Assembly: GCA_002753305.1 (NCBI GenBank)
Contig: PEAC01000001.1
Span: 1-64,000, forward strand
DNA: 64,000 nucleotides
Reading direction: 5' to 3'
Source of the DNA: Nitrospirae bacterium MYbin6
GTDB lineage: Bacteria; Nitrospirota; Thermodesulfovibrionia; Thermodesulfovibrionales; Magnetobacteriaceae
Part shown: piece after piece, positions 1-9,299 of the stretch
How the letters are laid out: the number at the start of each line of letters is the position of its first letter
Numbering within the stretch: position 1 is the stretch's first letter
Position numbers and translations under genes: made by a program
The notes under the pieces: model-generated
What the model was told of the DNA's origin: nothing
What the model saw: the letters and a program-made list of their open reading frames with translations, nothing else
Database searches by the model: none

Positions 1-1
1 G

Positions 2-3000
2 ACACAAATAGCACCAGGCAACTCCAATTCCCTTCTGGGCGTAAGGCTTTCGCTATCGACAGGGGACATTGTCTTTGAGAACAGGCTAACTTATGAATCA
101 CCCGATTTTATAAAACAACACCGCATTTACGAATACGCAGTTGTACCGGGCACCGTCTATATCGAAATGGCCCTTGCCGCCGGTAAATATTTAACCAGGT
201 CTGAAACGATAACCCTGAGTAACTTTAAAATTTTCCATCCCTTAACTATTTCGGAAAATGAGCGCGGCACAAAGATTCAAACCCTTATTATGCCTGAAAA
301 TGATAACAGCGGGTTTACCTTTAAAATATTCAGCCGTTTAGAAACTATCGATGACGGCTTGCCGTGGCTTTTACATGCAGGCGGGACAATTTCCGCAGTC
401 AGCACCACCACGGCCGAAAATCCGGAGGCACTGGCGTCTGTACAAAGCAGATGTGCTCAAGAGCTGGAAGTATCGGATATTTACAGGCAATTCGCCTCAC
501 GAGGCCTGCAGTATGGGCCTGACTTTCGGGCGATACAAAAATTATGGACAGGAGATGGCGAGGCCCTTGGCCTGATTATTTTGAGTGCTTCCGTGGATTC
601 ATCCACATACAATACACATCCCATAGCCATAGATGCCGCCCTGCAAACGGCCTTTGCGTTAATAAGCCATACAACTACGGAAAACTTTCTTCCCGTGGGC
701 ATCGGGACATTAACGGCAAGGCTCCAGCCTGTAACAAAACTGTGGAGCCATGCCAGGACAATATCGACAACAGACAATGAAATGAAACTTGACTTTACCG
801 TTTATAGGGATGACGGCACACCGGTAATGTTTATGGAAGGGCTTACGGCTAAGAAGGCAGATAGAACTAAACTCATACGTAAGAGTGAGGCAAGGCTGGA
901 TGATTTTCTTTACGAGATATACTGGGAAAGGAGGGATTCAGAGGCAGCTCATCAGACTGCGGATTTACCTGTGCAGAGCGGCCAATGGGTAGTGTTTAGC
1001 GACAGAGACGCGCTTGGAATGGAGCTGGCGTCACATTTTAGGGAAAACGGGTTGGAGTGCGTCATTGTAGGGCCAGGGGCCGCGTACAGAGAACTTCCCG
1101 GCGGGGAGGGCTGCGAGGTGAATCCTCAATCTGCCGGTGATTTCGAGAAGCTGTTTTCCGCATTTGGCAGGCTCTCCGGAGTTGTTTATTTATGGGGTGC
1201 GGCAGTTACAAACCCTGATGGCGGCCTGAGCTATATAAAGGAGCAGCAGGACATCGGAGTCATTGGCCTGCTCCATACGGTGCAGGTGCTTGTAAAACAT
1301 GGCAGGGCAACAAGACTTATGGCAGCAACCCGCGGGGTATGGCCCGTCGGGCAGGACAGAGTGAACAATGTACGGCCCTGGCAGGCTCCGGTATGGGGTT
1401 TTGGGCGTGTATTATTTATTGAGCATCCCGAGCTTGATAGCATATTGGTAGATCTTGCGGCGATTCCCGGGCAGAGCGAGGGTTTGTTTCTTTATAACGA
1501 GCTGTTTCATGGCGGCAGGCAGCGGCAGACAGCCCTTAGGGACGGAAAGAGGTATTGTTGCCGCTTAAAGAGGCGCGGACTCAGTGCCGCACCGGTGCCG
1601 GAGGCCGAAAACACTGCGCTAAGACTCAGTGAGTACGGCACAATGGACGCCCTTTCGCTTAAACCGGCAGACAGGGTGAGTCCTTCCGGAAACGAGGTGG
1701 AAATAGAGGTAAAGGCAGCGGGGCTTAATTTCCGGGATGTGCTCAATGCCCTCGGGATGCTCAGGGAGTTCTCCAGAGGCAAGACGGCACAGGAGGTTGC
1801 ATTTGGCTTTGAGTGCTCGGGCGTAGTCAGCCGCATTGGCTCAGAGGTAAAGGACATAAGACCCGGAGACCCGGTTATAGCGGCCCCGGTAAGCGGGACA
1901 TTCTCTGCCTATACGACAGTAGACAGTGATTTTGTATCGCCAATGCCTGAAAATATGAGCTACAATGAATCTGCCACACTACCGCTAGCATATCTTACCG
2001 CGTGGTATGGCGTCATAGTGCTTTGCAGGCTCAGGGCCGGGGACAGTGTGCTGATTCACGCAGCGGCGGGAGGCGTGGGACTTGCCGCGCTAAACCTGGC
2101 AAAGATGGTTAATGCGACTATTTACGCAACCGCCAGCCGCGGCAAGTGGGACTTCCTGAGGGCACAGGGTGTTAAGCACATAATGGACTCCCGGAGCCTG
2201 GATTTCTCCGACGAGGTAATGGCCCTTACCGGCGGGCGTGGCGTGGTCATGGTGCTAAACAGTCTGAATGGTGAATATATCCCCAAAGGCCTGAGCGTAC
2301 TCAAAGAAGGCGGCAGTTTCATAGAGATAGGTAAGATAGGCATATGGACTGAAGAGGAGGCAAGGCGTTTCCGGCCAGATATATCGTATCATAGCTTTGA
2401 CCTGGGTGAGGTGTCGCCATCGGTTATAAGTGCAATGTTAAGAGATATTACATCACATGTCAACGCCGGAGCGCTGCCCCCCCTGATTCATAAGGTATTT
2501 CCCATAACTGATGCGGTAGCGGCCTTCAGGTACATGGCTGCATCCAAACACGTAGGCAAAGTGGTACTGGATATGGGTAATATAAGAAATGAGCAGATTA
2601 AACGAGGGATTATATGTAGTGATGCAACGTATGTGGTAACGGGAGGCCTGGGCGCCCTGGGGCTTGAGCTATGCTCGTGGCTTGTGGAAATGGGGGCCAG
2701 GCACATAGCGCTGGCAGGCAGGCGTGAGGCAGGGTTAGAGGCCCGTGAAAAAATATCCCGGCTTCAGGGCCAGGGAGTCTCTGTGATGGCGGTCTCAGCC
2801 GATGTCTCCGTTTTGGAAGACGTCGAGCGGCTCTTTAGCGCCATAGGTGGGGCAATGCCGCCGGTAAGGGGTGTCTTTCATGCCGCCGGTGTCCTGGAAG
2901 ACAGCGTAATCCTGAACCAGGACGCGGAGAGATTCAGGCGGGTAATGGGGCCAAAGGTCTGCGGCACATGGAATCTTTATAACATTATTAAAAACACCGA

Positions 3001-3841
3001 TATTGATTTCCTTGTACTTTTTTCGTCCGCCTCTTCTGTTTTGGGAAGTGCCGGGCAGGCCAACTACGCGGGCGCTAATGCCTTCCTTGATAGCGCGGCA
3101 TACTATATATCCGGCTGCGGTATAAGGACTATCGCCATAGAGTGGGGACCATGGGCAGGTGCGGGGATGGCCGCTGGAAGGCCTGAAAGTACGCTGAAAA
3201 CAGAAAAATCGGGTTTCAATAAAATAGAGATAAAAGATGGATTGGCCATTTTGGAAAAACTCCTTTACGACACGCACGCAAACACCTGTGTCGTTGATGT
3301 AAACTGGCATACTTACCTGACCAGGCTGCCTTATGAGGCGGACGCAGGATTTTTGGAATCTCTCTACTCTGAAATATCCGGCGCCGCGTCAAGGGATTCC
3401 TTAGCCGCTGTGCAGGAACAAAGCTTGCATGAATCGGAGATTCTTAAAAAAATCAGAGGGGCATCCTCTGAAGAGGTGCCCTCAATTATAGTCTCTTATA
3501 TTAAGGCGGCAGTCTATAAGGTACTTGGCTCTGACGAAAGCACTCAGGTTTCAATGGAGGAACCTCTTATGGAGCAGGGGTTTGATTCTCTTATGAGCGT
3601 GGAGTTTAGCAATCTTGTCTCAAAGGATCTCGACATTTCGCTGCCCGTAGGATTTCTCTTTAGCTACCCCACAATAAGGGCTATATCGAATTATCTGAAA
3701 AATGAATTTTTTGGAAAGGATAACTCCGTAAAGAGTGATGAAAAAGTGGCCGCATCATTGAAAGACCCAAATAACCTCGATTATATAGATGCCTTAAGCG
3801 ATGGCGAACTGGAGGAGTTGATAAGGAAAGACCTATTGTAA
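2..3841 (+). CDS. Type I polyketide synthase, C-terminal part of a reducing module (DH-ER-KR-ACP), 5' end outside window
   Basis: The reading frame is open to the left edge, so the gene starts upstream; 1279 residues are visible. Order: dehydratase (residues 1-290; catalytic His coded at 119-121, second motif IDAALQ near residue 210), a linker with the structural half of the ketoreductase, enoylreductase (about 545-850; AGLNFRDVLNALGM, then the NADPH loop HAAAGGVGLAAL near 687), ketoreductase (about 870-1060; VVTGGLGALGLEL, catalytic Ser and Tyr in SSASS...GQANYAGANAF, B-type mark VLED) and an acyl carrier protein (GFDSLMSVEF, Ser near 1195). KS and AT must lie to the left. The module would fully reduce the beta-keto group, so it builds saturated alkyl chain. 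The DH histidine motif has Glu where the family has Gly. The tail (LSDGELEELIRKDL) is typical of a PKS C-terminus handing over to another protein. It converges with the PPTase gene, overlapping it by 9 bases. Confidence 0.93.
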   Translation, partial: TQIAPGNSNSLLGVRLSLSTGDIVFENRLTYESPDFIKQHRIYEYAVVPGTVYIEMALAAGKYLTRSETITLSNFKIFHPLTISENERGTKIQTLIMPENDNSGFTFKIFSRLETIDDGLPWLLHAGGTISAVSTTTAENPEALASVQSRCAQELEVSDIYRQFASRGLQYGPDFRAIQKLWTGDGEALGLIILSASVDSSTYNTHPIAIDAALQTAFALISHTTTENFLPVGIGTLTARLQPVTKLWSHARTISTTDNEMKLDFTVYRDDGTPVMFMEGLTAKKADRTKLIRKSEARLDDFLYEIYWERRDSEAAHQTADLPVQSGQWVVFSDRDALGMELASHFRENGLECVIVGPGAAYRELPGGEGCEVNPQSAGDFEKLFSAFGRLSGVVYLWGAAVTNPDGGLSYIKEQQDIGVIGLLHTVQVLVKHGRATRLMAATRGVWPVGQDRVNNVRPWQAPVWGFGRVLFIEHPELDSILVDLAAIPGQSEGLFLYNELFHGGRQRQTALRDGKRYCCRLKRRGLSAAPVPEAENTALRLSEYGTMDALSLKPADRVSPSGNEVEIEVKAAGLNFRDVLNALGMLREFSRGKTAQEVAFGFECSGVVSRIGSEVKDIRPGDPVIAAPVSGTFSAYTTVDSDFVSPMPENMSYNESATLPLAYLTAWYGVIVLCRLRAGDSVLIHAAAGGVGLAALNLAKMVNATIYATASRGKWDFLRAQGVKHIMDSRSLDFSDEVMALTGGRGVVMVLNSLNGEYIPKGLSVLKEGGSFIEIGKIGIWTEEEARRFRPDISYHSFDLGEVSPSVISAMLRDITSHVNAGALPPLIHKVFPITDAVAAFRYMAASKHVGKVVLDMGNIRNEQIKRGIICSDATYVVTGGLGALGLELCSWLVEMGARHIALAGRREAGLEAREKISRLQGQGVSVMAVSADVSVLEDVERLFSAIGGAMPPVRGVFHAAGVLEDSVILNQDAERFRRVMGPKVCGTWNLYNIIKNTDIDFLVLFSSASSVLGSAGQANYAGANAFLDSAAYYISGCGIRTIAIEWGPWAGAGMAAGRPESTLKTEKSGFNKIEIKDGLAILEKLLYDTHANTCVVDVNWHTYLTRLPYEADAGFLESLYSEISGAASRDSLAAVQEQSLHESEILKKIRGASSEEVPSIIVSYIKAAVYKVLGSDESTQVSMEEPLMEQGFDSLMSVEFSNLVSKDLDISLPVGFLFSYPTIRAISNYLKNEFFGKDNSVKSDEKVAASLKDPNNLDYIDALSDGELEELIRKDLL

Positions 3842-4504
3842 AACGCTGACAGGGATGTCCCTCAGGCAGACCTCGGCGGCTATAATCCCGGGTTCGATTG
3901 AAAAATCGGTGGCGGCGTAACATACATATCGGTTGTCTATAAAAACCTCCGTAAGGTTCCACCTGTAACCATAAAGTGCAGCCGTACCCTGCGTGTCCGT
4001 CAGCACATCCGCTAATGGGATGGAAAGCCCCCTGCCCTCGCCCTTGATTACACTCTCTTTCATGGTCCAGTACTTGTAAAAACTCACGTAGCTGCCGTCT
4101 GCGGCTATTTCCTGCCACTGTTTATCGTTCATATGCCTCCGAAAATCATCCGTATCGATAGCCCTGATTAATTCTATGTCTATCCCTGCCCTGCCCTCGT
4201 CCGTTATGATACAAACGACACAACCATCGGTGTGAGATATATTGAAATCGATTTTGGAGTTTTTGAAAAATGGCCGCCCCCATTCATTTGTCGATATATC
4301 GTGGAGACTGCAATCAGAGGATTTAAAGAATCCCCTCAGCCCTGCCATAAGAAGGGCCTTGCCATACAGGGCTGCCTCTTTGTCCTGCCATCTGAGAAAC
4401 CTTGTGATACTCTGCCTGTCCTTCTCAGGCATCGTGTTGAGATATAACTCAAAGAGTGCCCCTGGAAGTTGTTCATCGAAACGGATATATTGAATAACGA
4501 CCAT
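3833..4504 (-). CDS. Sfp-type 4'-phosphopantetheinyl transferase
   Basis: Transfers phosphopantetheine from CoA to the conserved Ser of carrier domains, turning apo PKS/NRPS proteins into active holo forms. At 223 residues it has the length of the Sfp/Gsp family. Signatures: NEWGRPFF (73-80), NISHT (88-92), the Mg-binding GIDIE (107-111) and WTMKESVIKG (146-155) with the catalytic Lys/Glu pair. It is the last gene of the left-hand - strand operon, 8 bases after the thioesterase gene, and overlaps the 3' end of the convergent PKS gene. All carrier domains in this cluster, including the free ACP at 47669-47923, are plausible substrates. Confidence 0.95.
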   Translation of the reverse strand: MVVIQYIRFDEQLPGALFELYLNTMPEKDRQSITRFLRWQDKEAALYGKALLMAGLRGFFKSSDCSLHDISTNEWGRPFFKNSKIDFNISHTDGCVVCIITDEGRAGIDIELIRAIDTDDFRRHMNDKQWQEIAADGSYVSFYKYWTMKESVIKGEGRGLSIPLADVLTDTQGTAALYGYRWNLTEVFIDNRYVCYAATDFSIEPGIIAAEVCLRDIPVSVLQ

Positions 4505-4512
4505 GCCCTGTA

Positions 4513-5268
4513 TTAGCCCGGGATATTTTTCCCAAGGGTATCGGTAATTATTCTGCCTATCTCCGGTAAGTGGTCGTAAATAAAAAAATGGGCGCCGGGG
4601 AATTGTAATAATTTTATTTTATGAACCGTCTCCTCCTGCCATTTCAGTACGTCTCTATAACTTATCTCCTCCTGCAACCCCCTCATTACCGTCATGGGTA
4701 GATTCAGCGGAGCGGCGGGTTCATGTATATAGGTCTCCACGGCCTTAAAATCGGCCCTGATGATAGGCTCGAACATATCCATAAGCTCTTCGTTTTCAAG
4801 CACTTCAACCGGGCAGCCGTTATATTTCCTCAGCAGTGCCATGAGTTCATTCTTTGGGAGTGTATGGCGGTCCCTTCTGCTGGTATCAACCGACGGCGCC
4901 TCACATCCACTGATAAAGAAGTGTTCCGGGGGCGGTATATTTTCGGCTATTATTTTCTTAATTATCAGATAGGCCAACCATCCCCCCATGCTGTGTCCCC
5001 AGAAGGCGTATCTGGCGCTTAATTTGTCTTTTATACCTGTGTATAGCCCCGCTGCTATGTCGTGAATGTTTGTCAGCAATGGTGTGCCATATTTTCGCCC
5101 GCGCCCCTGAAGTTCAAGGGGGACGATTTCGATGAAATCTCCCGTAAGCCCATGTAAATCCCTGTATGAATACGAGCTGCCCCCGGCAAAGGGGAAGCAA
5201 AACAGGGTAACCATATCCCTTTTATCCATTTCGTGTCGCATGAGTACTCTTAAATCCTGTTTCGACAT
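4513..5268 (-). CDS. Type II (editing) thioesterase
   Basis: External alpha/beta-hydrolase of the NRPS/PKS-associated TEII family. It removes stalled or wrongly primed acyl groups from carrier domains. The N-terminus has the family opening LFCFPFAGGSS, the nucleophile elbow is GHSMGG (Ser near residue 93) and the C-terminal catalytic His is in GAHFFIYDH. About 251 residues is normal for the family. I place the start at the ATG at 5268, which follows directly on the stop of the upstream 57-codon gene (TTTGAGCATG). A TTG at 5280 and later in-frame ATGs are alternatives. Translation is probably coupled to the upstream small gene. Confidence 0.93.
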   Translation of the reverse strand: MSKQDLRVLMRHEMDKRDMVTLFCFPFAGGSSYSYRDLHGLTGDFIEIVPLELQGRGRKYGTPLLTNIHDIAAGLYTGIKDKLSARYAFWGHSMGGWLAYLIIKKIIAENIPPPEHFFISGCEAPSVDTSRRDRHTLPKNELMALLRKYNGCPVEVLENEELMDMFEPIIRADFKAVETYIHEPAAPLNLPMTVMRGLQEEISYRDVLKWQEETVHKIKLLQFPGAHFFIYDHLPEIGRIITDTLGKNIPG

Positions 5269-5270
5269 GC

Positions 5271-5444
5271 TCAAAGGCAATCTTGTTTTTTCTTTCTATC
5301 CGAAGCCAATAACAGGATTACCCCAATGAAAGGCGAAAAAAGCAGGGAAGCAAAGAGATAACCCCAGAATCCGAACTTTCTGTTTACTCCGAATATGGCA
5401 ATTATCAGGCTTGCCAATACGTAAAATAAAACATATTGAATCAT
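5271..5444 (-). CDS. Small membrane protein, 57 residues
   Basis: A short ORF between the lipoprotein and thioesterase genes. The start overlaps the upstream stop as ATGA (5441-5444). A good Shine-Dalgarno (AAGGAGA) lies 6 bases before the ATG, and the stop sits 2 bases before the likely ATG of the next gene. The product has two hydrophobic stretches (about residues 3-19 and 26-47) separated by a short charged loop (NRKFG), ending in a basic tail DRKKKQD. I do not recognise a family. It resembles small phospholipase-D nuclease N-terminal-like membrane peptides only in general layout. The tight coupling and ribosome-binding site make it a real gene; a role in the exporter/SPFH membrane assembly is a guess. 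Confidence 0.7.
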   Translation of the reverse strand: MIQYVLFYVLASLIIAIFGVNRKFGFWGYLFASLLFSPFIGVILLLASDRKKKQDCL

Positions 5445-6664
5445 CTATCTTTCTCCTTGTTTATGTCCTTTATCTTTTCATTAAAAAACTTTTCCACCTC
5501 TGCGAATGTCTCTGTTTTATCGGCATCATCCAACTCGAACCTGCTATCGTGCATGGTCGCGAAGTATATTATTATATCGCCGATATCACCATTTTCTCTC
5601 ATGTCATACGAACCGAAAACACTATCCCAGTTTTCGATAAATCTGATATTTGCCGCAATTACTGCGGGCCTTGTCGTGTTGCCTTTGGTAAAACCATAGA
5701 TTATAAGCTCTACGGCGTCATATCCCCTGGCTGCCATCTCCTTTGGCATCCTATTAAATCTTGCCTTGAAGTGCTTGACAAATTCCCTGGTCTTGGTACT
5801 GTTGTCATTATAATTAAACATGGCCGGCGTTACAACACCCTCCGAGGATTCTCCTGCGATTTCCCAAAGCTCAGCCGAATGGGAGGCCCATATTATAAAA
5901 GGCACCTTTACACCCATTTCACGGGCTTGCCGTATAAAGACAGCGGCAGCAGGATGTGTTCCCGCAATAAATACGGCGTTGAACTTGCTGCCTTCCATCA
6001 TTTCGCTGATTACAGCTCTGTAGTCTGTACGATTTATATCATATGCAAGCCATTGTTTTATTTTGATACCAAGGTCTGAGGCAAAAACCTGAAAAAAATT
6101 CGCTAATCCTCTGCCATAATCCGTATTATCGTCAATAACTACCATTTCATTATACTTCTTGTCATACACGTATTTAGCCAACCATAAAGTAATATATCGG
6201 GAAGTTGGGATGTTTCTGAACACATACTCAAAACCATGCTGGGTAAGATCAGGGTCTGCCGCACGTGTTGAAATATTAACTATACCGCTATATTCATACA
6301 CTATTGAAGCGGGAATCGCAGTTGATGAATCCATATGGCCTATAACCGCTATGACGTCTTCATTCCTGGCAAACTCATTGGCTATTTTTAGGGCTTTGTT
6401 TGTTTCACGCATATCATCTCTTTCAATATACCTGATTTTTCTACCCTTAAAGCCGCCCTTTGCATTATATTCCTCTATCGCTAATCTGATACCATCTACC
6501 ATGTCGCCAGTCACCGGAGAAGATTCCACTACCCCAATAATAATATCCCTTCCATGGGCCTCAGCCTTTCTACCCCGTTCGTTTGTCTCTTCAATGTAAC
6601 CTTTGCATGAGTTAAGTAATACTATACAAAACAGGGACGAGATAAAAGCGGCTGCCCTTTTCAA
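5441..6664 (-). CDS. ABC-type branched-chain amino-acid-like substrate-binding lipoprotein
   Basis: A 407-residue periplasmic binding protein of the type I fold (LivJ/Leu-Ile-Val-binding, receptor-like family). The N-terminus is a lipoprotein signal: Lys-Arg, hydrophobic core, then LLNSC with Cys20 as the lipidation site. The mature part opens with IIIGVVESSPVTGDMVDGIRLAIEEYN, the usual first strand and helix, and continues with VIAVIGHMDSSTA, FRNIPTS and a DDNTDYGRG segment typical of the fold. No LivHMGF permease or ATPase genes are nearby; its neighbours are an SPFH protein and a peptide exporter. It may therefore act as a ligand sensor or capture protein for the cluster product rather than in classical uptake (inference). 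Confidence 0.88.
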   Translation of the reverse strand: MKRAAAFISSLFCIVLLNSCKGYIEETNERGRKAEAHGRDIIIGVVESSPVTGDMVDGIRLAIEEYNAKGGFKGRKIRYIERDDMRETNKALKIANEFARNEDVIAVIGHMDSSTAIPASIVYEYSGIVNISTRAADPDLTQHGFEYVFRNIPTSRYITLWLAKYVYDKKYNEMVVIDDNTDYGRGLANFFQVFASDLGIKIKQWLAYDINRTDYRAVISEMMEGSKFNAVFIAGTHPAAAVFIRQAREMGVKVPFIIWASHSAELWEIAGESSEGVVTPAMFNYNDNSTKTREFVKHFKARFNRMPKEMAARGYDAVELIIYGFTKGNTTRPAVIAANIRFIENWDSVFGSYDMRENGDIGDIIIYFATMHDSRFELDDADKTETFAEVEKFFNEKIKDINKEKDR

Positions 6665-6677
6665 ACCCCCAGGCCCC

Positions 6678-7544
6678 TTATTTCCCCGTGTCCAGAATAA
6701 CCGGCAGGCCAGACTTGCCGGCCCCTATGACAACAATCTTCGCGTTTGGAGATTGCGCTATCTCTCTGGTTGCAGTTATCCCCTCATATCTTAATATGCT
6801 TTCATTTAACGAGGCGTTTATCATATCGTTATAGGCCGTTATGCCGCCGGCCCTTGTCTTTTTTATGATAGCCTCTTTTTTCTCTATTTCTATCTTGTAA
6901 TTGTATGCGAGATTTATCTGTTCCTGCTCTAATTTAACTAAAATGGCTTTTTGCATCTGTTCAGGCAGTGTAATCTTTGTTATCATAACGCTGTCTATGC
7001 GAACAAATCTACGGGATACCTGCCTGAGGCTCTGGCCTACGATTGACTGGAGCATCACACGTTTATTTGAGTATGCATCATCGCTGTTATATTCACCTAC
7101 AACGGTAATTAATGCGGATTCTACCTCAGGTTTTACTATTTTATTCACATAATCAGTCCCGACTGCCTGATGAAGCACGGCTAGCAGATCGTATTCAGGA
7201 CGATATCTGATAGCTACATCCAGTTGTATGTCTAACCCGTGTTTGGTGATTGCAGTCATACTATACTTAACGATATTATACCTGACATCATAAACGGTCA
7301 TCGTATTCCACGGGAATATCAGGTGCAGTCCCTCTCCAAAGACCTTGTCTACCACCGTGCCGCCTGAAAATCTCTTATAAAGTACCCCTGCCTCTCCGGG
7401 TTGTATGGAGATAACTATCCGATTCCAGAGAAATGCAAACAACAGTGTTATCAGGATAAGGGTTACCAGCATCTGTGGAATGTGGTCCTTGAGACAATCC
7501 ATGATTCTGTTTAAGAGTGTTTTAAACTTACCCGCCCTAACCAT
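6678..7544 (-). CDS. SPFH / band 7 (prohibitin-like) membrane protein
   Basis: A 288-residue protein with one N-terminal membrane helix (about residues 25-41) followed by the SPFH domain. It opens IQPGEAGVLYKRFSGGTVV, then GEGLHLIFPWNTMTVYDVR, and later SLRQVSRRFVRIDSVMITKITLP, all typical of the prohibitin/HflK-HflC group. A charged coiled-coil segment (about 205-240) precedes a C-terminal hydrophobic stretch (AKIVVIGAGKSGLPVIL). SPFH proteins form ring-like scaffolds on the inner membrane. Its first 8 bases overlap the end of the ABC exporter gene, so it is probably translated with it. Presence of an SPFH gene inside an NRPS export operon is unusual; it may organise or stabilise the exporter (inference). 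Confidence 0.88.
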   Translation of the reverse strand: MVRAGKFKTLLNRIMDCLKDHIPQMLVTLILITLLFAFLWNRIVISIQPGEAGVLYKRFSGGTVVDKVFGEGLHLIFPWNTMTVYDVRYNIVKYSMTAITKHGLDIQLDVAIRYRPEYDLLAVLHQAVGTDYVNKIVKPEVESALITVVGEYNSDDAYSNKRVMLQSIVGQSLRQVSRRFVRIDSVMITKITLPEQMQKAILVKLEQEQINLAYNYKIEIEKKEAIIKKTRAGGITAYNDMINASLNESILRYEGITATREIAQSPNAKIVVIGAGKSGLPVILDTGK

Positions 7545-9168
7545 GATGGCTGTCCCCTGTTATTTTGCCGTAGTCCATCTTAAGTACCCGGCTAGCGGTG
7601 TAAAAGTATTTATCGTCATGAGTGGCCGCGATTATTGTTTTGCCCTCATTCTGCATTTTCTTTAAGATGGTCTCGTAAAAGTATCGCCTGAAATGCGGGT
7701 CCTGGTCAGCCGCTACCTCATCAAGAATGTAAGCAGGCCTGTCTTCCATTATGGATTCAATTAATGCAAGTCTTTTTCTCTGTCCGGTAGAGAGTTTTAT
7801 ATCGGTAAACTTACCCTCGGCGTACGAGGTTTTCTCTGTCAGTTCCATCATATTCATAAGGTCGTTTAGCTTTGTCTCGTCAACCTCATCTATGCCGTAA
7901 AGCCTGTCAAAGACGTGGGATTCCGTGAAAATAACTGAAATCAGGTCTCTGTAATACGTATAGTTTGACATATTTACCGCAATATCGTCCACCATAATAG
8001 TTCCCGACTGAGGGTAATAAAGCCCTGTCAGTAGTTTAAGCAGGGTCGTCTTGCCGCTTCCGTTTCCTCCGACTATGAAGATGATTTCACCCCGCTGGAT
8101 AGTCAAGTCTATCGGCCCTACAGTGAAGGATTGTTTTGCCGAACTCTCAGGGTAATGAAAGGTAACCCTTTTGAGGGTTATCGTATCGAATGTCTTCTTA
8201 TGCCTTAGAATTGAATCGGCGGCTGTGTGTTTCATATCGTCGGAGTCTTCCAGAAGTTTCTCCAGGTTGTCGAAGCGCTCAAGGGACATGTTTGCCTTCA
8301 GTATAAGCGGTATGGCCTCTACCACATTACCAAGCGGACCTATTATAAAGAGTATGACAGCGGTTATCTGCCCTACTATGCTCGGCGTTACTACCGAAGT
8401 CTGGGGCAGGACAAAGACGACAGAGCCAAGGAGTATATAGAAAAATATCTGAATAAATATGTAGTTGGCTATCACTTTGTTCTCTGTGCCTATCTTGATG
8501 TCTTTGGTGGAAAGAGATATTTTATCAAGATAATTTCTTAACAGATCCTCGCTTTTTTTCACATTCATCTTGATTTCCTTAAAACCCTCGATGATATGAT
8601 TCAAAATGTTAAAGTACTCGCCCTCTTTATTAGCGGCAGAGCGAAGCCCCTCACTTATAGCTTTTTGATTCACAATATAGATTAATATCGCGCTGGCTAT
8701 CATGGCTATTGAAAACCAGAAGGCGGCCATGGAAAGTACTGCTATATAAATGAAGCTGAAAAAGATCATTACTACGGAGGACAACCCGTTGACCATTTTT
8801 CTCGATGCCTCGTAGACGATCTCAGTGTTTTCAGCCATTGTGGTGTATATTCGTGTCTTGCCTATCGTCTCCAGAGACATAAGGGAAGTGCGCCTGATCT
8901 TATCGGAAATTCGGATATTGGAACGGTACATGGCGGTACGTACAGTTGCAGCTGTCTCATAGAGTGAATATTTCTTCGTAACTACATAAAGTAAAATACA
9001 CAGTGCAAACATCAAAACGGACCTGAAATTAAGCTGGGAAAAATCCTGAGAGACATTGTTTATGATTACCACCACCATAGCATTGGCAGCGCCTGCCAGG
9101 GTGGACATAACAATAACCCTGGTGCTTCTGAGGTCAGTTTCAGCCGTTAAGAAACTTAATAGTCTCAT
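7537..9168 (-). CDS. Cyclic-peptide export ABC transporter, SyrD/PvdE type (fused permease-ATPase)
   Basis: A 543-residue half transporter. The N-terminal 320 residues carry six predicted membrane helices and the C-terminal 210 form the ATPase. Walker A is GGNGSGKTTLLKLLTG (near 373), the signature is LSTGQRKRLAL (near 459) and Walker B runs AYILDEVAADQDPHFRRYF. The phrase D-E-x-A-A-D-Q-D-P with F-R-x-x-F-Y is characteristic of the siderophore/lipopeptide exporters PvdE and SyrD. It is the first gene of the left-hand operon, which suggests it moves the NRPS product or its precursor across the inner membrane. Its start lies about 150 bases from the divergent kinase gene; I see no clear sigma70 promoter for it in that gap. 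Confidence 0.93.
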   Translation of the reverse strand: MRLLSFLTAETDLRSTRVIVMSTLAGAANAMVVVIINNVSQDFSQLNFRSVLMFALCILLYVVTKKYSLYETAATVRTAMYRSNIRISDKIRRTSLMSLETIGKTRIYTTMAENTEIVYEASRKMVNGLSSVVMIFFSFIYIAVLSMAAFWFSIAMIASAILIYIVNQKAISEGLRSAANKEGEYFNILNHIIEGFKEIKMNVKKSEDLLRNYLDKISLSTKDIKIGTENKVIANYIFIQIFFYILLGSVVFVLPQTSVVTPSIVGQITAVILFIIGPLGNVVEAIPLILKANMSLERFDNLEKLLEDSDDMKHTAADSILRHKKTFDTITLKRVTFHYPESSAKQSFTVGPIDLTIQRGEIIFIVGGNGSGKTTLLKLLTGLYYPQSGTIMVDDIAVNMSNYTYYRDLISVIFTESHVFDRLYGIDEVDETKLNDLMNMMELTEKTSYAEGKFTDIKLSTGQRKRLALIESIMEDRPAYILDEVAADQDPHFRRYFYETILKKMQNEGKTIIAATHDDKYFYTASRVLKMDYGKITGDSHHG

Positions 9169-9270
9169 CTATAGAGTATTTTCCCTGTACCCGTGAGTAT
9201 CAAGCACAGCAAAGGGTAACACATTAGTATAAATGTTTGCAACTTTCGGGAAAACTGATATAAATGTTCA

Positions 9271-9299
9271 TTCACTTCTCTCACGGCATATGTTACAAT
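9271..9299 (+). promoter_or_regulatory. Putative sigma70 promoter of the APH-fold kinase gene
   Basis: TTCACT at 9271-9276 and TACAAT at 9294-9299 are separated by 17 bases. The predicted start site is only about 15 bases before the ATG at 9321, just leaving room for the AGGAGGG ribosome-binding site at 9310-9316. Sequence match only. Confidence 0.45.

Noticed and set aside
2795..3310. A 171-codon - strand open frame inside the PKS ketoreductase
   Set aside because: Antisense shadow of a conserved ketoreductase/linker region; no family resemblance.
3886..3903. GGTTCGATT resembling a tRNA T-loop, considered as a second att copy or tRNA fragment
   Set aside because: It lies inside the PPTase coding sequence, has no flanking stems and does not match the tRNA-Pro 3' end beyond a few bases.
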